A stretch of 64,000 nt of DNA, from positions 62,555-126,554 of the forward strand of contig NZ_LMRW01000012.1 of the NCBI RefSeq assembly GCF_001428255.1, written 5' to 3'. The DNA comes from Agromyces sp. Soil535 (lineage in GTDB: Bacteria > Actinomycetota > Actinomycetes > Actinomycetales > Microbacteriaceae). This document shows, piece after piece, positions 47,944-55,897 of this stretch. The position numbers were made by a program, and so were the translations under genes. Below the pieces are notes generated by a model. It was given only the letters and a program-made list of their open reading frames with translations, had not been told where the DNA came from and did no database searches. Position 1 is the stretch's first letter, and each line of letters opens with the position of its first letter.

Positions 47944-48645
47944 TCATCGTGCGGCGACGGGCGCCGGGGTCGGGTGCTTGTGGGCCGCCTGGTAGGCGAG
48001 CATCGCGTCGAGCGTCGCGGTGCGATGGCGCCGGGCCGCGAGCTCGATCTCGAGCGGCTCGGCGCCCTGTTCGATCAGCTCGACGATGTGCTCGTGCTCG
48101 GCGACGGACTCGCGCGCACGGCCCGGCACGAAGCTGAACGACGAGTCGCGCAGCATCCGCATGCGATTCCAGCCGCGGTGCACGAGGTCGAGGATGTGGG
48201 GGTTGGGGCACTCCTCGAAGAGCACCGAGTGGAACTCGAGGTTGAGCTCGGTGAAGCGGTGCGGGTCGAAGTCGTCGAGGGTGCGCCGCATCCGCTCGTT
48301 GATGTCCCGCGCGCGCTCGAGGTCCGCGGGCGTGAGGTACGGCGCGGAGAGGGCGGTGGCGGCGCCCTCGACCACGGCGAGGGTCTGCATGGTGTGCAGG
48401 TACTCGGTCTCCTTGATGAGGGCGACCTGCGCCCCCACGTTCCGTTCGAACGTCACGAGCCCCTCGGCCTCGAGCCGGCGGATCGCCTCGCGCACGGGCA
48501 CGACCGACACGTCGAGCTCCTTGGCGATCTGCCCGAGCACGAGCCGGTAGCCGGGCACGTACCGGCCGTCGTCGATGCGCTCGCGGATGAAGCGGTAGGC
48601 CTGCTGCGATTTGCTCTCGACGGGACGGAGCGTCTCGGCGCTCAT
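47944..48645 (-). CDS. GntR/FCD transcription regulator of the hpa island
   Basis: 233 residues, ATG after GGAGGAGAGACG. N-terminal winged helix (QAYRFIRERIDDGRYVPGYR, LGQIAKELDVSVVPVREAIR, RLEAEGLVTFERNVGAQVAL), then an all-helical FCD domain with metal/ligand residues (EFHSVLFEECPNPHI; AEHEHIVELIEQG). Such proteins are usually repressors released by a pathway intermediate. It lies within the operon it probably controls, between the FAH/RraA fusion gene and hpaE, with ATGA couplings. Three matching palindromes in this island are the likely operators. Confidence 0.92.
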   Translation of the reverse strand: MSAETLRPVESKSQQAYRFIRERIDDGRYVPGYRLVLGQIAKELDVSVVPVREAIRRLEAEGLVTFERNVGAQVALIKETEYLHTMQTLAVVEGAATALSAPYLTPADLERARDINERMRRTLDDFDPHRFTELNLEFHSVLFEECPNPHILDLVHRGWNRMRMLRDSSFSFVPGRARESVAEHEHIVELIEQGAEPLEIELAARRHRTATLDAMLAYQAAHKHPTPAPVAAR

Positions 48646-50126
48646 CGTCTCTCCTCCTCGCGCTCGGCCTCGTAGCGGGCGCGCCACTCGGCGTTCATGG
48701 GGAACAGCCCGTCGACGGATGCCCCGTCGGCGACCCGGCGGGCCACCCACTCGTCCTCCGCCTCCTGTGCGGCCGCTTCGCGGGCGACGTCCCACGCGAG
48801 CGCGGGCGGGATGACGATCACGCCGTCGCCGTCGCCGACGACGACGTCTCCGGGCTCGACCGCGGCGCCGCCGCACGAGATCGCGACGTCGACCTCCCAC
48901 GGCACGTGGCGGCGGCCGAGCACGGAGGGGTGCGGCCCCTGCGAGAACGTCGGGATGTCCATGGCGGCGACGACGTCGAAGTCGCGCGTGCCGCCGTCGG
49001 TCACGATGCCGGCCGCGCCGCGCACCTGGGCCCGCAACGCGAGCACGTCGCCCACCGTGCCGGTGCCGCGCTCGCCACGGGCGTCGATCACGAGCACCTC
49101 GCCGGGCCCGACGGTGTCGAACGCGACCTTCTGCGCGTTGTATCCGCCGCCCTTGCGGGCGAACAGGTCGGGGCGGAACGGGATGAACCGCAGCGTGCGC
49201 GCGCGGCCCACGACGCGCGCGCCCGGGCGATTGGCGCGCACCCCCTCGATGAAGACGTCGGTGTAGCCGCGCTTGCGCAGCTGCACGCTGAGCGTGGCCG
49301 TGCCGACCGAGGCGAGCAGGTCGCGCAGCTCGTCGGTGAGCTCGAAGGCGGGGGGCGCGGCATCCGGCGCCTCGCCAGGATCGAGGCCGGCGGCCCGCGC
49401 GTCGCCCCACGCCTCGATGCGCTGGCGGTCGTCGACGTCGGGCCGCGAGCCGAAGTCGCCGAACGGCACCATGCCCTCGGTGACGGTCGTGGCGAGGCGG
49501 CCGGAGCTCGGCGCGCCCGCGGCATCCGGGGCGTCGACCTCGACCTCGACGACGTCGCCCGGCATGACCACCGACGAGCCGGCGGGCGTGCCCGTGAGGA
49601 TGACGTCGCCGGTCTCGAGCGTCATGAGCTGCGAGAGGTCCGCGATGAGCCGACCGAACGGGAAGAGCAGCGTGCCGGTGGTGTCCTGCTGTACGAGCTC
49701 GCCGTTCACCCAGGTGCGTACGCGCAGGGCGGCCGGGTCGACGGATGCGGCGTCGATGAGGTTCGGCCCGAGCGGCGTGAACCCGTCGCCGCCCTTCGAG
49801 CGCACGTTGGAGCCCTTGTCTGCGGCGCGCAGGTCGTAGAGCCCGAAGTCGTTGGCGGCCGTGACCGATGCGACGTGACTCCAGCCCTGGTCGGGGGAGA
49901 CCCGCCGCGCGGGCTCGCCGATGACGAGCGCGACCTCACCCTCGAAGGCGAGGAGCTCGGTGCCGGCCGGGCGCTCGAGCGTGGCGCCGGATGCCGCGAG
50001 CGACGACGAGGGCTTCAGGAAGTAGCTCGGCTGCACCGGGGTTCGGCCGCGCTGCGCCGCGCGCGAGGGGTAGTTGAGGTGCACCGCGATGATCTTGCCC
50101 GGGGTGGCGATGCCGGAGATGGTCAT
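48642..50126 (-). CDS. FAH-domain isomerase/decarboxylase fused to an RraA-like aldolase/decarboxylase
   Basis: 494 residues. Residues about 1-250 are a fumarylacetoacetate-hydrolase fold like HpaG: AVHLNYPSRAAQRGRTPVQP, SYFLKPSSSLA, ELLAFEGEVALVIGEPARRV (E-x-E metal site) and VILTGTPAGSSVVMPGD. From about 275 an RraA-like domain follows (TATLSVQLRKRGYTDVFIEG, VIDARGERGTGTVGDVLALR, GIVTDGGTRDFDVVAAMDIP, DGVIVIP), with the D-x-x-x-R-D pocket. E. coli HpaG has two FAH halves; here the second is replaced by RraA. Together they likely convert the 5-carboxymethyl-2-hydroxymuconate stage to 2-oxohept-4-ene-1,7-dioate. The two-step assignment is inferred. Confidence 0.85.
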   Translation of the reverse strand: MTISGIATPGKIIAVHLNYPSRAAQRGRTPVQPSYFLKPSSSLAASGATLERPAGTELLAFEGEVALVIGEPARRVSPDQGWSHVASVTAANDFGLYDLRAADKGSNVRSKGGDGFTPLGPNLIDAASVDPAALRVRTWVNGELVQQDTTGTLLFPFGRLIADLSQLMTLETGDVILTGTPAGSSVVMPGDVVEVEVDAPDAAGAPSSGRLATTVTEGMVPFGDFGSRPDVDDRQRIEAWGDARAAGLDPGEAPDAAPPAFELTDELRDLLASVGTATLSVQLRKRGYTDVFIEGVRANRPGARVVGRARTLRFIPFRPDLFARKGGGYNAQKVAFDTVGPGEVLVIDARGERGTGTVGDVLALRAQVRGAAGIVTDGGTRDFDVVAAMDIPTFSQGPHPSVLGRRHVPWEVDVAISCGGAAVEPGDVVVGDGDGVIVIPPALAWDVAREAAAQEAEDEWVARRVADGASVDGLFPMNAEWRARYEAEREEERR

Positions 50127-50151
50127 GGACGTCCTCGTCTGTTGGTATCTG

Positions 50152-50167
50152 AAATCATATACGATTT
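50152..50167. promoter_or_regulatory. GntR operator candidate 1 (before FAH/RraA gene)
   Basis: AAATCATATACGATTT, near-perfect palindrome, 26-41 bases upstream of the ATG at 50126. It matches two other sites at 51838 and 51905. The AT-rich stretch stands out from the GC-rich background. Confidence 0.8.
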
Positions 50168-50195
50168 ATCGAGTCTACGGAAGTGCGGGTCCGCG

Positions 50196-51023
50196 TCAGT
50201 ATTCGGGCCGGACGGCAGGGGGCTCCGCGCTCGGAGACTCGCCCGCCGCTCCGGCATCGCCGATGAACCGATCGGCGAGCGCCTCGGAGGCGCGCGCCAG
50301 CAGCGTCACGTCGGCGCCGACGAGCACGAACGCGGCGCCCGCCGCGAGGTAGCGGTCCGCGGCATCCGGGGCGAACGCGTTGACACCGGCGGGCTTGCCC
50401 GCCGCCACGGCCGCGGCGATCGCGTGCAGCACCCCCTCGACGACTTCGGGGTGGTCCTGCCGCCCGAGGTGGCCGAGGGATGCGGCGAGGTCGGCGGGTC
50501 CCACGAGGATCCCGTCGACGCCTTCCACGGCGAGGATCTCGACGACCTGTCCGAGCGCCGCCTCCGACTCGATCTGCACGAACAGCGAGACGGTCGCGTC
50601 GGCGGCGGCCAGGTAGCCCGGCACCCGGTTCCACCGCGACGACCGCGCGAGGGCGCTGCCGACGCCGCGCACACCCGCGGGCGGGTAGCGCACCGCTCGC
50701 ACGAGTTCCGCGGCCTGCTCGGGGGAGTCGACCATCGGGATGAGCAGGTTCTGCACCCCGAGGTCGAGGTATTGCTTGATGACGACGGTGTCGCCGAACG
50801 GCGGCCGCACGAGCGGCGTGACCGGGTAGGCCGCCACGGCCTGCAGCTGCGCGAGGATCGACTCGGGGCCGTTCGGCGAGTGCTCCGCGTCGATGAGCAC
50901 GATGTCGAGCCCGCTGCCCGCGGCGATCTCGGCGTTCAGGGCGCTGCCCGAGCACACCCACATGCCCACGAGCGGTCGATCGGATGCCGCGAGCCGCTCT
51001 TCGAGCGTCGGAGGAAGCGTCAT
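50196..51023 (-). CDS. hpaI: 4-hydroxy-2-oxoheptanedioate aldolase (HpaI family)
   Basis: 275 residues from the ATG at 51023 overlapping the upstream stop (ATGA); an ATG at 51035 is also possible. Class II aldolase of the HpaI/citrate-lyase-beta fold: MWVCSGSALNAEIAAGSGLD, VLIDAEHSPNGPES, LVRPPFGDTVVIKQYLDLGV (catalytic Arg/Lys region), SLFVQIESEAALGQV (metal Glu), and GILVGPADLAASLGHLG (metal Asp). It splits 2,4-dihydroxyhept-2-ene-1,7-dioate into pyruvate and succinic semialdehyde. Cotranscribed with hpaH. Confidence 0.93.
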   Translation of the reverse strand: MTLPPTLEERLAASDRPLVGMWVCSGSALNAEIAAGSGLDIVLIDAEHSPNGPESILAQLQAVAAYPVTPLVRPPFGDTVVIKQYLDLGVQNLLIPMVDSPEQAAELVRAVRYPPAGVRGVGSALARSSRWNRVPGYLAAADATVSLFVQIESEAALGQVVEILAVEGVDGILVGPADLAASLGHLGRQDHPEVVEGVLHAIAAAVAAGKPAGVNAFAPDAADRYLAAGAAFVLVGADVTLLARASEALADRFIGDAGAAGESPSAEPPAVRPEY

Positions 51024-51805
51024 TCGAACCGGCATGTCACCGTTCCCAGCTCTCGGTAGTCCGCGTGCACCGTGTCGCCCCGCTCGACCCACATCGGACG
51101 CGTGAAGGATCCCGCGAGGATGAGCTCGCCCGCCTCGAGGGCCTGACCGTGCTGGGCGAGCTTGTTCGCGAGCCAGGCGACGCCCATCGCCGGATGTCCG
51201 AGCACGGCGGCGGCGACGCCCGACTCCTCGATCACCTGGTTGCGTGAGAGCAGCGCCGACACCCAGCGCAGGTCGACGGCGTCGGGCTTCACCGGCGTAC
51301 CGCCCACGACCATCGCGCCCATGGCGGCGTTGTCCGAGATCGTGTCGACGATCGTGCGGCCCTCGAGCTCGATGTGCGAGTTCAGGATCTCGAGCGCCGG
51401 CACCACGTACGCGGTGGCATCGAGCACGTCGAAGATCGTGGTGCGCGGTCCCTCGAGCCGCTCGCGCAGCACGAACGCGAGCTCCACCTCGATGCGCACG
51501 TTCGAGAAGCGGTCGAATCCGACGGATGCCCCGGACTCGATCACCATGTCGTCGAAGATGACGCCGTAGTCGGGCTCGGTGATGCCGGTGGCGGCCTGCA
51601 TGACCTTGGAGGTGAGGCCGATCTTGCGCCCCACGAGCCGGCGCCCGGCGGCGATGCCCCGATCGGCCCACTCGCGCTGCACCGCGTAGGCGTCCTCGAT
51701 GGTCATGCCGGGATTCCGTGCCGTGAGCAGGGGCACCGTGGTGCGGGTGCGGTCGGCGTCGGCGAGCTCGTCGGCGATCGCCGCGATGCGGGAGGGGTCG
51801 AGCAC
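51020..51805 (-). CDS. hpaH: 2-oxo-hept-4-ene-1,7-dioate hydratase
   Basis: 261 residues, GTG after GGAGCTCCC. MhpD/HpaH family: TVPLLTARNPGMTIEDAYAV, GRKIGLTSKVMQAATGITEP, DYGVIFDDMVIESGA, FSNVRIEVELAFVLRERLEG (E-x-E metal ligands), and LVVPALEI-like VVPALEILNSHIE. The C-terminus is ELILAGSFTRPMWVERGDTV. It adds water to the oxo-enoate before the HpaI aldolase step. First gene of the reverse-strand unit; a perfect operator palindrome lies 33 bases upstream. Confidence 0.94.
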   Translation of the reverse strand: MLDPSRIAAIADELADADRTRTTVPLLTARNPGMTIEDAYAVQREWADRGIAAGRRLVGRKIGLTSKVMQAATGITEPDYGVIFDDMVIESGASVGFDRFSNVRIEVELAFVLRERLEGPRTTIFDVLDATAYVVPALEILNSHIELEGRTIVDTISDNAAMGAMVVGGTPVKPDAVDLRWVSALLSRNQVIEESGVAAAVLGHPAMGVAWLANKLAQHGQALEAGELILAGSFTRPMWVERGDTVHADYRELGTVTCRFE

Positions 51806-51837
51806 GGGAGCTCCACTTCGTCGTCGGATGCTGGTGT

Positions 51838-51853
51838 GAATCGTATACGATTC
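51838..51853. promoter_or_regulatory. GntR operator candidate 2 (before hpaH)
   Basis: GAATCGTATACGATTC, a perfect 16-bp palindrome 33-48 bases upstream of hpaH. Confidence 0.85.
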
Positions 51854-51904
51854 CGGACGGTTCGGGGTGGACGGTCGTCCGAATCACCTCTTGCGGGGTA
51901 TCCG

Positions 51905-51920
51905 AAATCATATATGATTC
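51905..51920. promoter_or_regulatory. GntR operator candidate 3 (before the MFS gene)
   Basis: AAATCATATATGATTC, with a perfect 14-bp core (51906-51919), 71-86 bases upstream of the transporter ATG at 51991. It shares the AATC-rTATAy-GATT consensus with the other two sites. Confidence 0.85.
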
Positions 51921-51990
51921 ACGAACGCTCGTCTCGGACACGGTGACGGGCTTCCCCCGTCCGCGGACCCGACAGAGGAGTCGAACCGCC

Positions 51991-53373
51991 ATGACCGCGA
52001 CATCCGCCAGCATCATCGCCCCCACCGAGGCCAGGCGCCGCGAGCTCCGCCGCGTCGCCTTCGCCACCGTCATCGGTACCACCATCGAGTGGTACGACTT
52101 CTTCCTCTACGCGAGCGCTGCAGGGCTCGTGTTCGGTGCCCTCTTCTTCGCTCCGGCCGGCGCTGAGATCGCCACGCTGCTCGCCTTCGCGACCGTGGGC
52201 GTGAGCTTCCTCTTCCGCCCCCTCGGCGCGTTCCTGGCCGGGCACTTCGGCGACAAGATCGGCCGCAAGGCGATGCTCGTCGTCACGCTCATCCTCATGG
52301 GCACGGCCACGACGCTCATCGGCCTGCTGCCGACCTACGAGCAGGTCGGCATCGCGGCGCCGATCATGCTCCTGCTGCTGCGCATCCTGCAGGGCCTGTC
52401 GACCGGCGGCGAATGGGGCGGCGCCGTGCTCATGGCCGTCGAGCATGCGCCCGACGGCAAGCGCGGCCGCTACGGCGCGTTCCCGCAGATCGGCGTGCCG
52501 ATCGGGCTCCTCCTCGCATCGGGCGTACTCGCCATCATGACCGGCGTCGTCTCGCCCGGCGACGCGTTCCTCGAGTGGGGCTGGCGCATCCCGTTCCTGC
52601 TCAGCTTCGTGCTCATCATCGTCGGCGTCATCGTGCGTCGCGCGGTCGACGAGAGCCCGGTCTTCAAGGAGATCGCCGCGAAGAAGGAGGAGGCCAGGAC
52701 ACCGATCCTCACGCTGTTCCGCAGGCACTGGCTGCTCGTGCTGCTCGCCGCGCTCACGTTCGCCGGCAACAACGCCGCCGGGTACATGACCACGGGCGGG
52801 TACCTGCAGAACTACGCCACGACGCCGATCGCCGACGGCGGGCTCGTGGGCATGGAGCGGACGCCCGTGCTCCTGGCGGTGGCCGGGGCATCCGTCGTGT
52901 GGCTCGCGTGCACGTTCGCGGCGGGCGCCGTGAGTGACCGGATCGGACGCCGCAACACCTACATCATCGGCTGGATCGCGTTCCTCGCCACCGTATTCCT
53001 GCTGTTCCCGCTCGTGAACACGGGGAACCCGTGGCTGCTCTTCCTCGGGGTATCTCTCTTCGCGATCGGCAACGGATTCACGTACGGACAGCAGGCTGCG
53101 TACTTCACCGAGCTGTTCCCGGCCTCGATCCGCTACTCGGGCGTCTCGATCACGTACGCGATCGGCGCCATCCTCGGCGGCGCGTTCGCGCCGATGATCG
53201 CGACGTGGCTGGTGCAGACCACCGGCACCGCAACCTCGGTGGCGTTGTACATCGCGGGCGTGATGCTGGTCGCGTTCGCGGCGACGCTGCTGCTGCGCGA
53301 CCGCACCGGGATCCCGCTCGGCCCGGACCACGAGGCCGAGCAGGCGCGCGGGGCCATCTACGGACTGAAGTAG
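51991..53373 (+). CDS. MFS transporter (metabolite:H+ symporter type), likely aromatic acid uptake
   Basis: 460 residues from the ATG at 51991 after AGAGGAG. MHS-family marks: the N-terminal TVIGTTIEWYDFFLYASAAG, the loop HFGDKIGRKAMLVVTL (R-x-x-x-R/G-x-x-x-D/G-R-R/K motif), RILQGLSTGGEWGGAVLM, and the second-half loop VSDRIGRRNTYIIG. About 12 membrane helices. Divergent from hpaH and sharing its operator region, it is the probable importer of homoprotocatechuate or 4-hydroxyphenylacetate. A strong hairpin follows. Confidence 0.9.
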   Translation: MTATSASIIAPTEARRRELRRVAFATVIGTTIEWYDFFLYASAAGLVFGALFFAPAGAEIATLLAFATVGVSFLFRPLGAFLAGHFGDKIGRKAMLVVTLILMGTATTLIGLLPTYEQVGIAAPIMLLLLRILQGLSTGGEWGGAVLMAVEHAPDGKRGRYGAFPQIGVPIGLLLASGVLAIMTGVVSPGDAFLEWGWRIPFLLSFVLIIVGVIVRRAVDESPVFKEIAAKKEEARTPILTLFRRHWLLVLLAALTFAGNNAAGYMTTGGYLQNYATTPIADGGLVGMERTPVLLAVAGASVVWLACTFAAGAVSDRIGRRNTYIIGWIAFLATVFLLFPLVNTGNPWLLFLGVSLFAIGNGFTYGQQAAYFTELFPASIRYSGVSITYAIGAILGGAFAPMIATWLVQTTGTATSVALYIAGVMLVAFAATLLLRDRTGIPLGPDHEAEQARGAIYGLK

Positions 53374-53389
53374 GGGCTGCGGCATCAGA

Positions 53390-53429
53390 CGAGCGGATGC
53401 CGCGGTGTGTGCGCCGCGGCATCCGCTCG
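53390..53429. terminator. Bidirectional terminator hairpin after the MFS gene
   Basis: CGAGCGGATGCCGCGG and CCGCGGCATCCGCTCG form a perfect 16-bp stem around TGTGTGCG between two convergent genes. The stem sequence is nearly the same as that at 18786-18828. Confidence 0.78.
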
Positions 53430-53439
53430 CCGGGGTGGA

Positions 53440-55080
53440 TCAGCGGGTGTTCACCGCGATGATCTCCTGCTGGTACGGCGCGATCACCGACCCCGAGATG
53501 CGGCAGTCGAGCAGCAGGAACCGGCGCGCCTCGACGGGCTCCCCGGCCCAGGAGGCGAGTCGGTCGAGGTCGGCGAGCTCGCGCACGACGACCCCCTCGG
53601 CCCCCACCGCCGAGGCGAGGCCTGCGAAGTCGGCCTCGGGAATGCGCATGGGGGCGTCGGCGTAGCCCTGCAAGCCGTAGAGGTGCACCTCGGCGCCGTA
53701 CGCGGCGTCGTTCCACACGACGGCGATGCCGCGTCCGCCGGCCGTGCGCACCGCGGTCTCGAGGTCGGCGAGCGCCATAAGTCCGCCCCCGTCGCCGGTC
53801 GTGAGCACGATCGTCGCGTCGGGCTTCGCCGCGGCGGCACCGGGCACGCTCGGGAAGCCGAGGCCGATCGACTGGAATGCCGTGCCGACCATGAGCATGC
53901 AGTCGGGTGACGCCACCGGCCAGTACGTGTTGGCCCAGCCGATGAAGTGCCCGCCGTCCGAGACGACCACGCGATCCTCGGGCAGGAGCTCGGCGAGCCG
54001 CGCCGCGACGCTGCGGGGGTCGAGGCGGCCGTCGGGCGCGGTGCCGTCGCCCACCTCACGCGCGCGCAGCGGGCCGAAGTCGACCGACTCGCGCCATCCG
54101 TTCGGCACCGCGCCGGCCTCGGCGAGGCGGTCCGCGAGGCCGGATGCCGCGAGCCGCGCGTCGCCCGCCACGAACCGGGTGACCGCCGTGTGCGTCGCCC
54201 CCGCGCCGACGTCCACCTGCACCACCTGGGTGCCGGGCGCGAACAGGTCGCCGAACCGCATCGTGAACTGGTTGAGCGACGCGCCGAACACCACGGCGAC
54301 GTCGGCCTCGTGCACGAGCCGCATCGCGGCCTCCTGCCCGAAGCCGCCGGCGACGCCGAGGTCGTGTGCCGCATCGGGGAAGATCCCGCGGCCGAGCGCG
54401 GTCGACGCGGTGACGGCGCCCGTGGCGTCCGCGAGCCGACCGAGCGCGTCACCCGCGCCGGAGAGCCATGCACCCCGGCCGGCGAGGAGGAACGGGCGGC
54501 GCGCCTCGGTCAGGAGCCGTGCGACGGCGTCGAGGTCGGCTTCACCGGGTGCGAGGGGTGCAGGCAGGGTGATCGGTGCGGGCGGGGCGAGCTCGCCTGC
54601 CTCGGCAGTGGCGAGGTCGTACGGGATCGCGAGCACGACGGCCGTGCGGTGCGTCAGGGCATGCTCGACCGCGTGGGAGGTCGTGGCCGCGGCATCCGCC
54701 CGGCCGACGACGAAGGTGGCGGCGCCGACGGCCGCGGCGAGTGCCACCTGGTCGACGTCCCACGGACGAGCCCCCACGGTGGGCGCGTCGCCCACCACGA
54801 GGACCAGCGGGGTTCGCGCTTGCACGGCCTCGGCGAGCGGGGTGAGCGTGTTGGTGAAGCCCGCGCCGTAGGTGACCGTCGCCACGGCGAGCCGGCCGCA
54901 CGAGCGGAAGAACGCGTCGGCGGCCACCACCGCACCCGCCTCGTGCCGCACGGCCGTGTACGCCGCGTCGGTGTCGTGGAGGGTGTCGAGGAATGCGGCG
55001 TTGCCGTTGCCCATGACGCCGAAGACGTGCTCGACGTGGGCGGAGAGGGCGTGCGCGACGTGCGCGGAGACCGAGGGCAT
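53440..55080 (-). CDS. Thiamine diphosphate-dependent enzyme (acetolactate-synthase-like)
   Basis: 546 residues with ribosome site GAAGGA. N-terminal Pyr domain: VFGVMGNGNAAFLDTLHDTD and the catalytic glutamate in VRHEAGAVVAADAFFR. The middle domain has FLLAGRGAWLSGAGDALGRL. The C-terminal PP domain has VLTTGDGGGLMALADLETAV and WNDAAYGAEVHLYG (G-D-G ... N-D-x-A-x-G, ThDP-Mg site). The substrate is unknown; benzoylformate-decarboxylase-like and acetolactate-synthase-like members look alike here. It converges on the MFS gene but shares no operator with it, so a link to aromatic degradation is only positional. Confidence 0.85.
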   Translation of the reverse strand: MPSVSAHVAHALSAHVEHVFGVMGNGNAAFLDTLHDTDAAYTAVRHEAGAVVAADAFFRSCGRLAVATVTYGAGFTNTLTPLAEAVQARTPLVLVVGDAPTVGARPWDVDQVALAAAVGAATFVVGRADAAATTSHAVEHALTHRTAVVLAIPYDLATAEAGELAPPAPITLPAPLAPGEADLDAVARLLTEARRPFLLAGRGAWLSGAGDALGRLADATGAVTASTALGRGIFPDAAHDLGVAGGFGQEAAMRLVHEADVAVVFGASLNQFTMRFGDLFAPGTQVVQVDVGAGATHTAVTRFVAGDARLAASGLADRLAEAGAVPNGWRESVDFGPLRAREVGDGTAPDGRLDPRSVAARLAELLPEDRVVVSDGGHFIGWANTYWPVASPDCMLMVGTAFQSIGLGFPSVPGAAAAKPDATIVLTTGDGGGLMALADLETAVRTAGGRGIAVVWNDAAYGAEVHLYGLQGYADAPMRIPEADFAGLASAVGAEGVVVRELADLDRLASWAGEPVEARRFLLLDCRISGSVIAPYQQEIIAVNTR

Positions 55081-55187
55081 GGCGGTGTCCTTCGAGACGG
55101 TGACGGATGTGAATTCCGTATGTGTCTCGCGCGACCCGTGGTGACCGGTCGGCTTCGTGCCCTTTTTTCGAGCACCGGCACGGCATC

Positions 55188-55225
55188 GCGCCTGGACGGA
55201 ACGAGTATACGTCCCGCCCAGGCGC
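55188..55225. terminator. Inverted repeat downstream of the small membrane protein gene
   Basis: GCGCCTGG (55188-55195) and CCAGGCGC (55218-55225) flank a 22-base centre that contains GTATAC. It lies just past the 55246 stop on the reverse strand and could end that transcript. Confidence 0.35.
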
Positions 55226-55245
55226 GCGTCGGTCGGGCCGGGCGG

Positions 55246-55410
55246 TCAGACCCCGCGGCTGCCCGTCATCATCCTCACCAGCCACACGATGACCGCGAGG
55301 ATGAGGAGCACGATGCCGACCCACAGGAGGAAGTTCAGCGACTGGACGAACCCACCCGTGAACAGCAGGATGATGGCGATGATGGCGACGACGATCAGGA
55401 GGATGTTCAT
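55246..55410 (-). CDS. Small two-helix membrane protein
   Basis: 54 residues from the ATG at 55410 (GAAGGG ribosome site 7 bases upstream). Two hydrophobic helices, NILLIVVAIIAIILLFTGGF and LLWVGIVLLILAVIVWLV, joined by VQSLNF, with a short basic end (RMMTGSRGV). It resembles small DUF5670-like membrane proteins. Function unknown. Its 5' end is divergent from the NIPSNAP gene. Confidence 0.7.
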   Translation of the reverse strand: MNILLIVVAIIAIILLFTGGFVQSLNFLLWVGIVLLILAVIVWLVRMMTGSRGV

Positions 55411-55572
55411 GATGATCCCTTCGATCTCTTCCATATCGGGCGATCCTGCCGCCGCACCGGCTCGTGCGACGATGATCGGCCTCACGGTCACTCGATCACA
55501 GGATCGCCGTTCGTGTCGAGGGCTTCCCCTGCAACCGCATGTTGTGCAATGCAGTCTCGAGGGCACGGCAGA

Positions 55573-55890
55573 ATGGGTCGGGTGAAGACGATCCAGCTGC
55601 GCCGGTACACGCTCGTCGATGGGGAGTACGACGCGTTCGTCGAGTGGTGGCGGGGGGCGATGCCCGCCGTGCGCCCTGCCGCCGGGTTCACGATCGAGTT
55701 CGCCTACGGCATGCGCGACTCCAACGAGTTCGTGTGGGCCGTGAGCGCGCCCGGCGACCGCGACGAGTTCCTCCGGCTGGAGCAGGCCTACCTGGCCTCC
55801 GACGCGCGTGCCGCCGTGTTCGAGGGCGTGCCGCAGCGGATCGCCGTCTACGACATCCGGTTCGTCGACGAAGCGCCGCTGCCGGTCTGA
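55573..55890 (+). CDS. NIPSNAP family protein
   Basis: 105 residues (ATG 55573; a GTG at 55582 is an alternative). The ferredoxin-like dimeric alpha/beta-barrel is evident: KTIQLRRYTLVDGEYDAFVE, EWWRGAMPAVRPAAGFTIEF and EFVWAVSAPGDRDEFLRLEQ. Members are small, often of unknown function. Converges on the IclR gene, 7 bases apart. Confidence 0.8.
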   Translation: MGRVKTIQLRRYTLVDGEYDAFVEWWRGAMPAVRPAAGFTIEFAYGMRDSNEFVWAVSAPGDRDEFLRLEQAYLASDARAAVFEGVPQRIAVYDIRFVDEAPLPV

Positions 55891-55897
55891 GCAGGGC

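Noticed and set aside
44750..47995. Very long forward-strand open frame (about 1080 codons)
   Set aside because: Antisense to hpaD, hpaE and the glycan operon; no domain or codon pattern of its own.
55081..55245. T6 tract at about 55164 as a terminator
   Set aside because: It has no stable stem upstream and no transcript is expected to end there on the forward strand.
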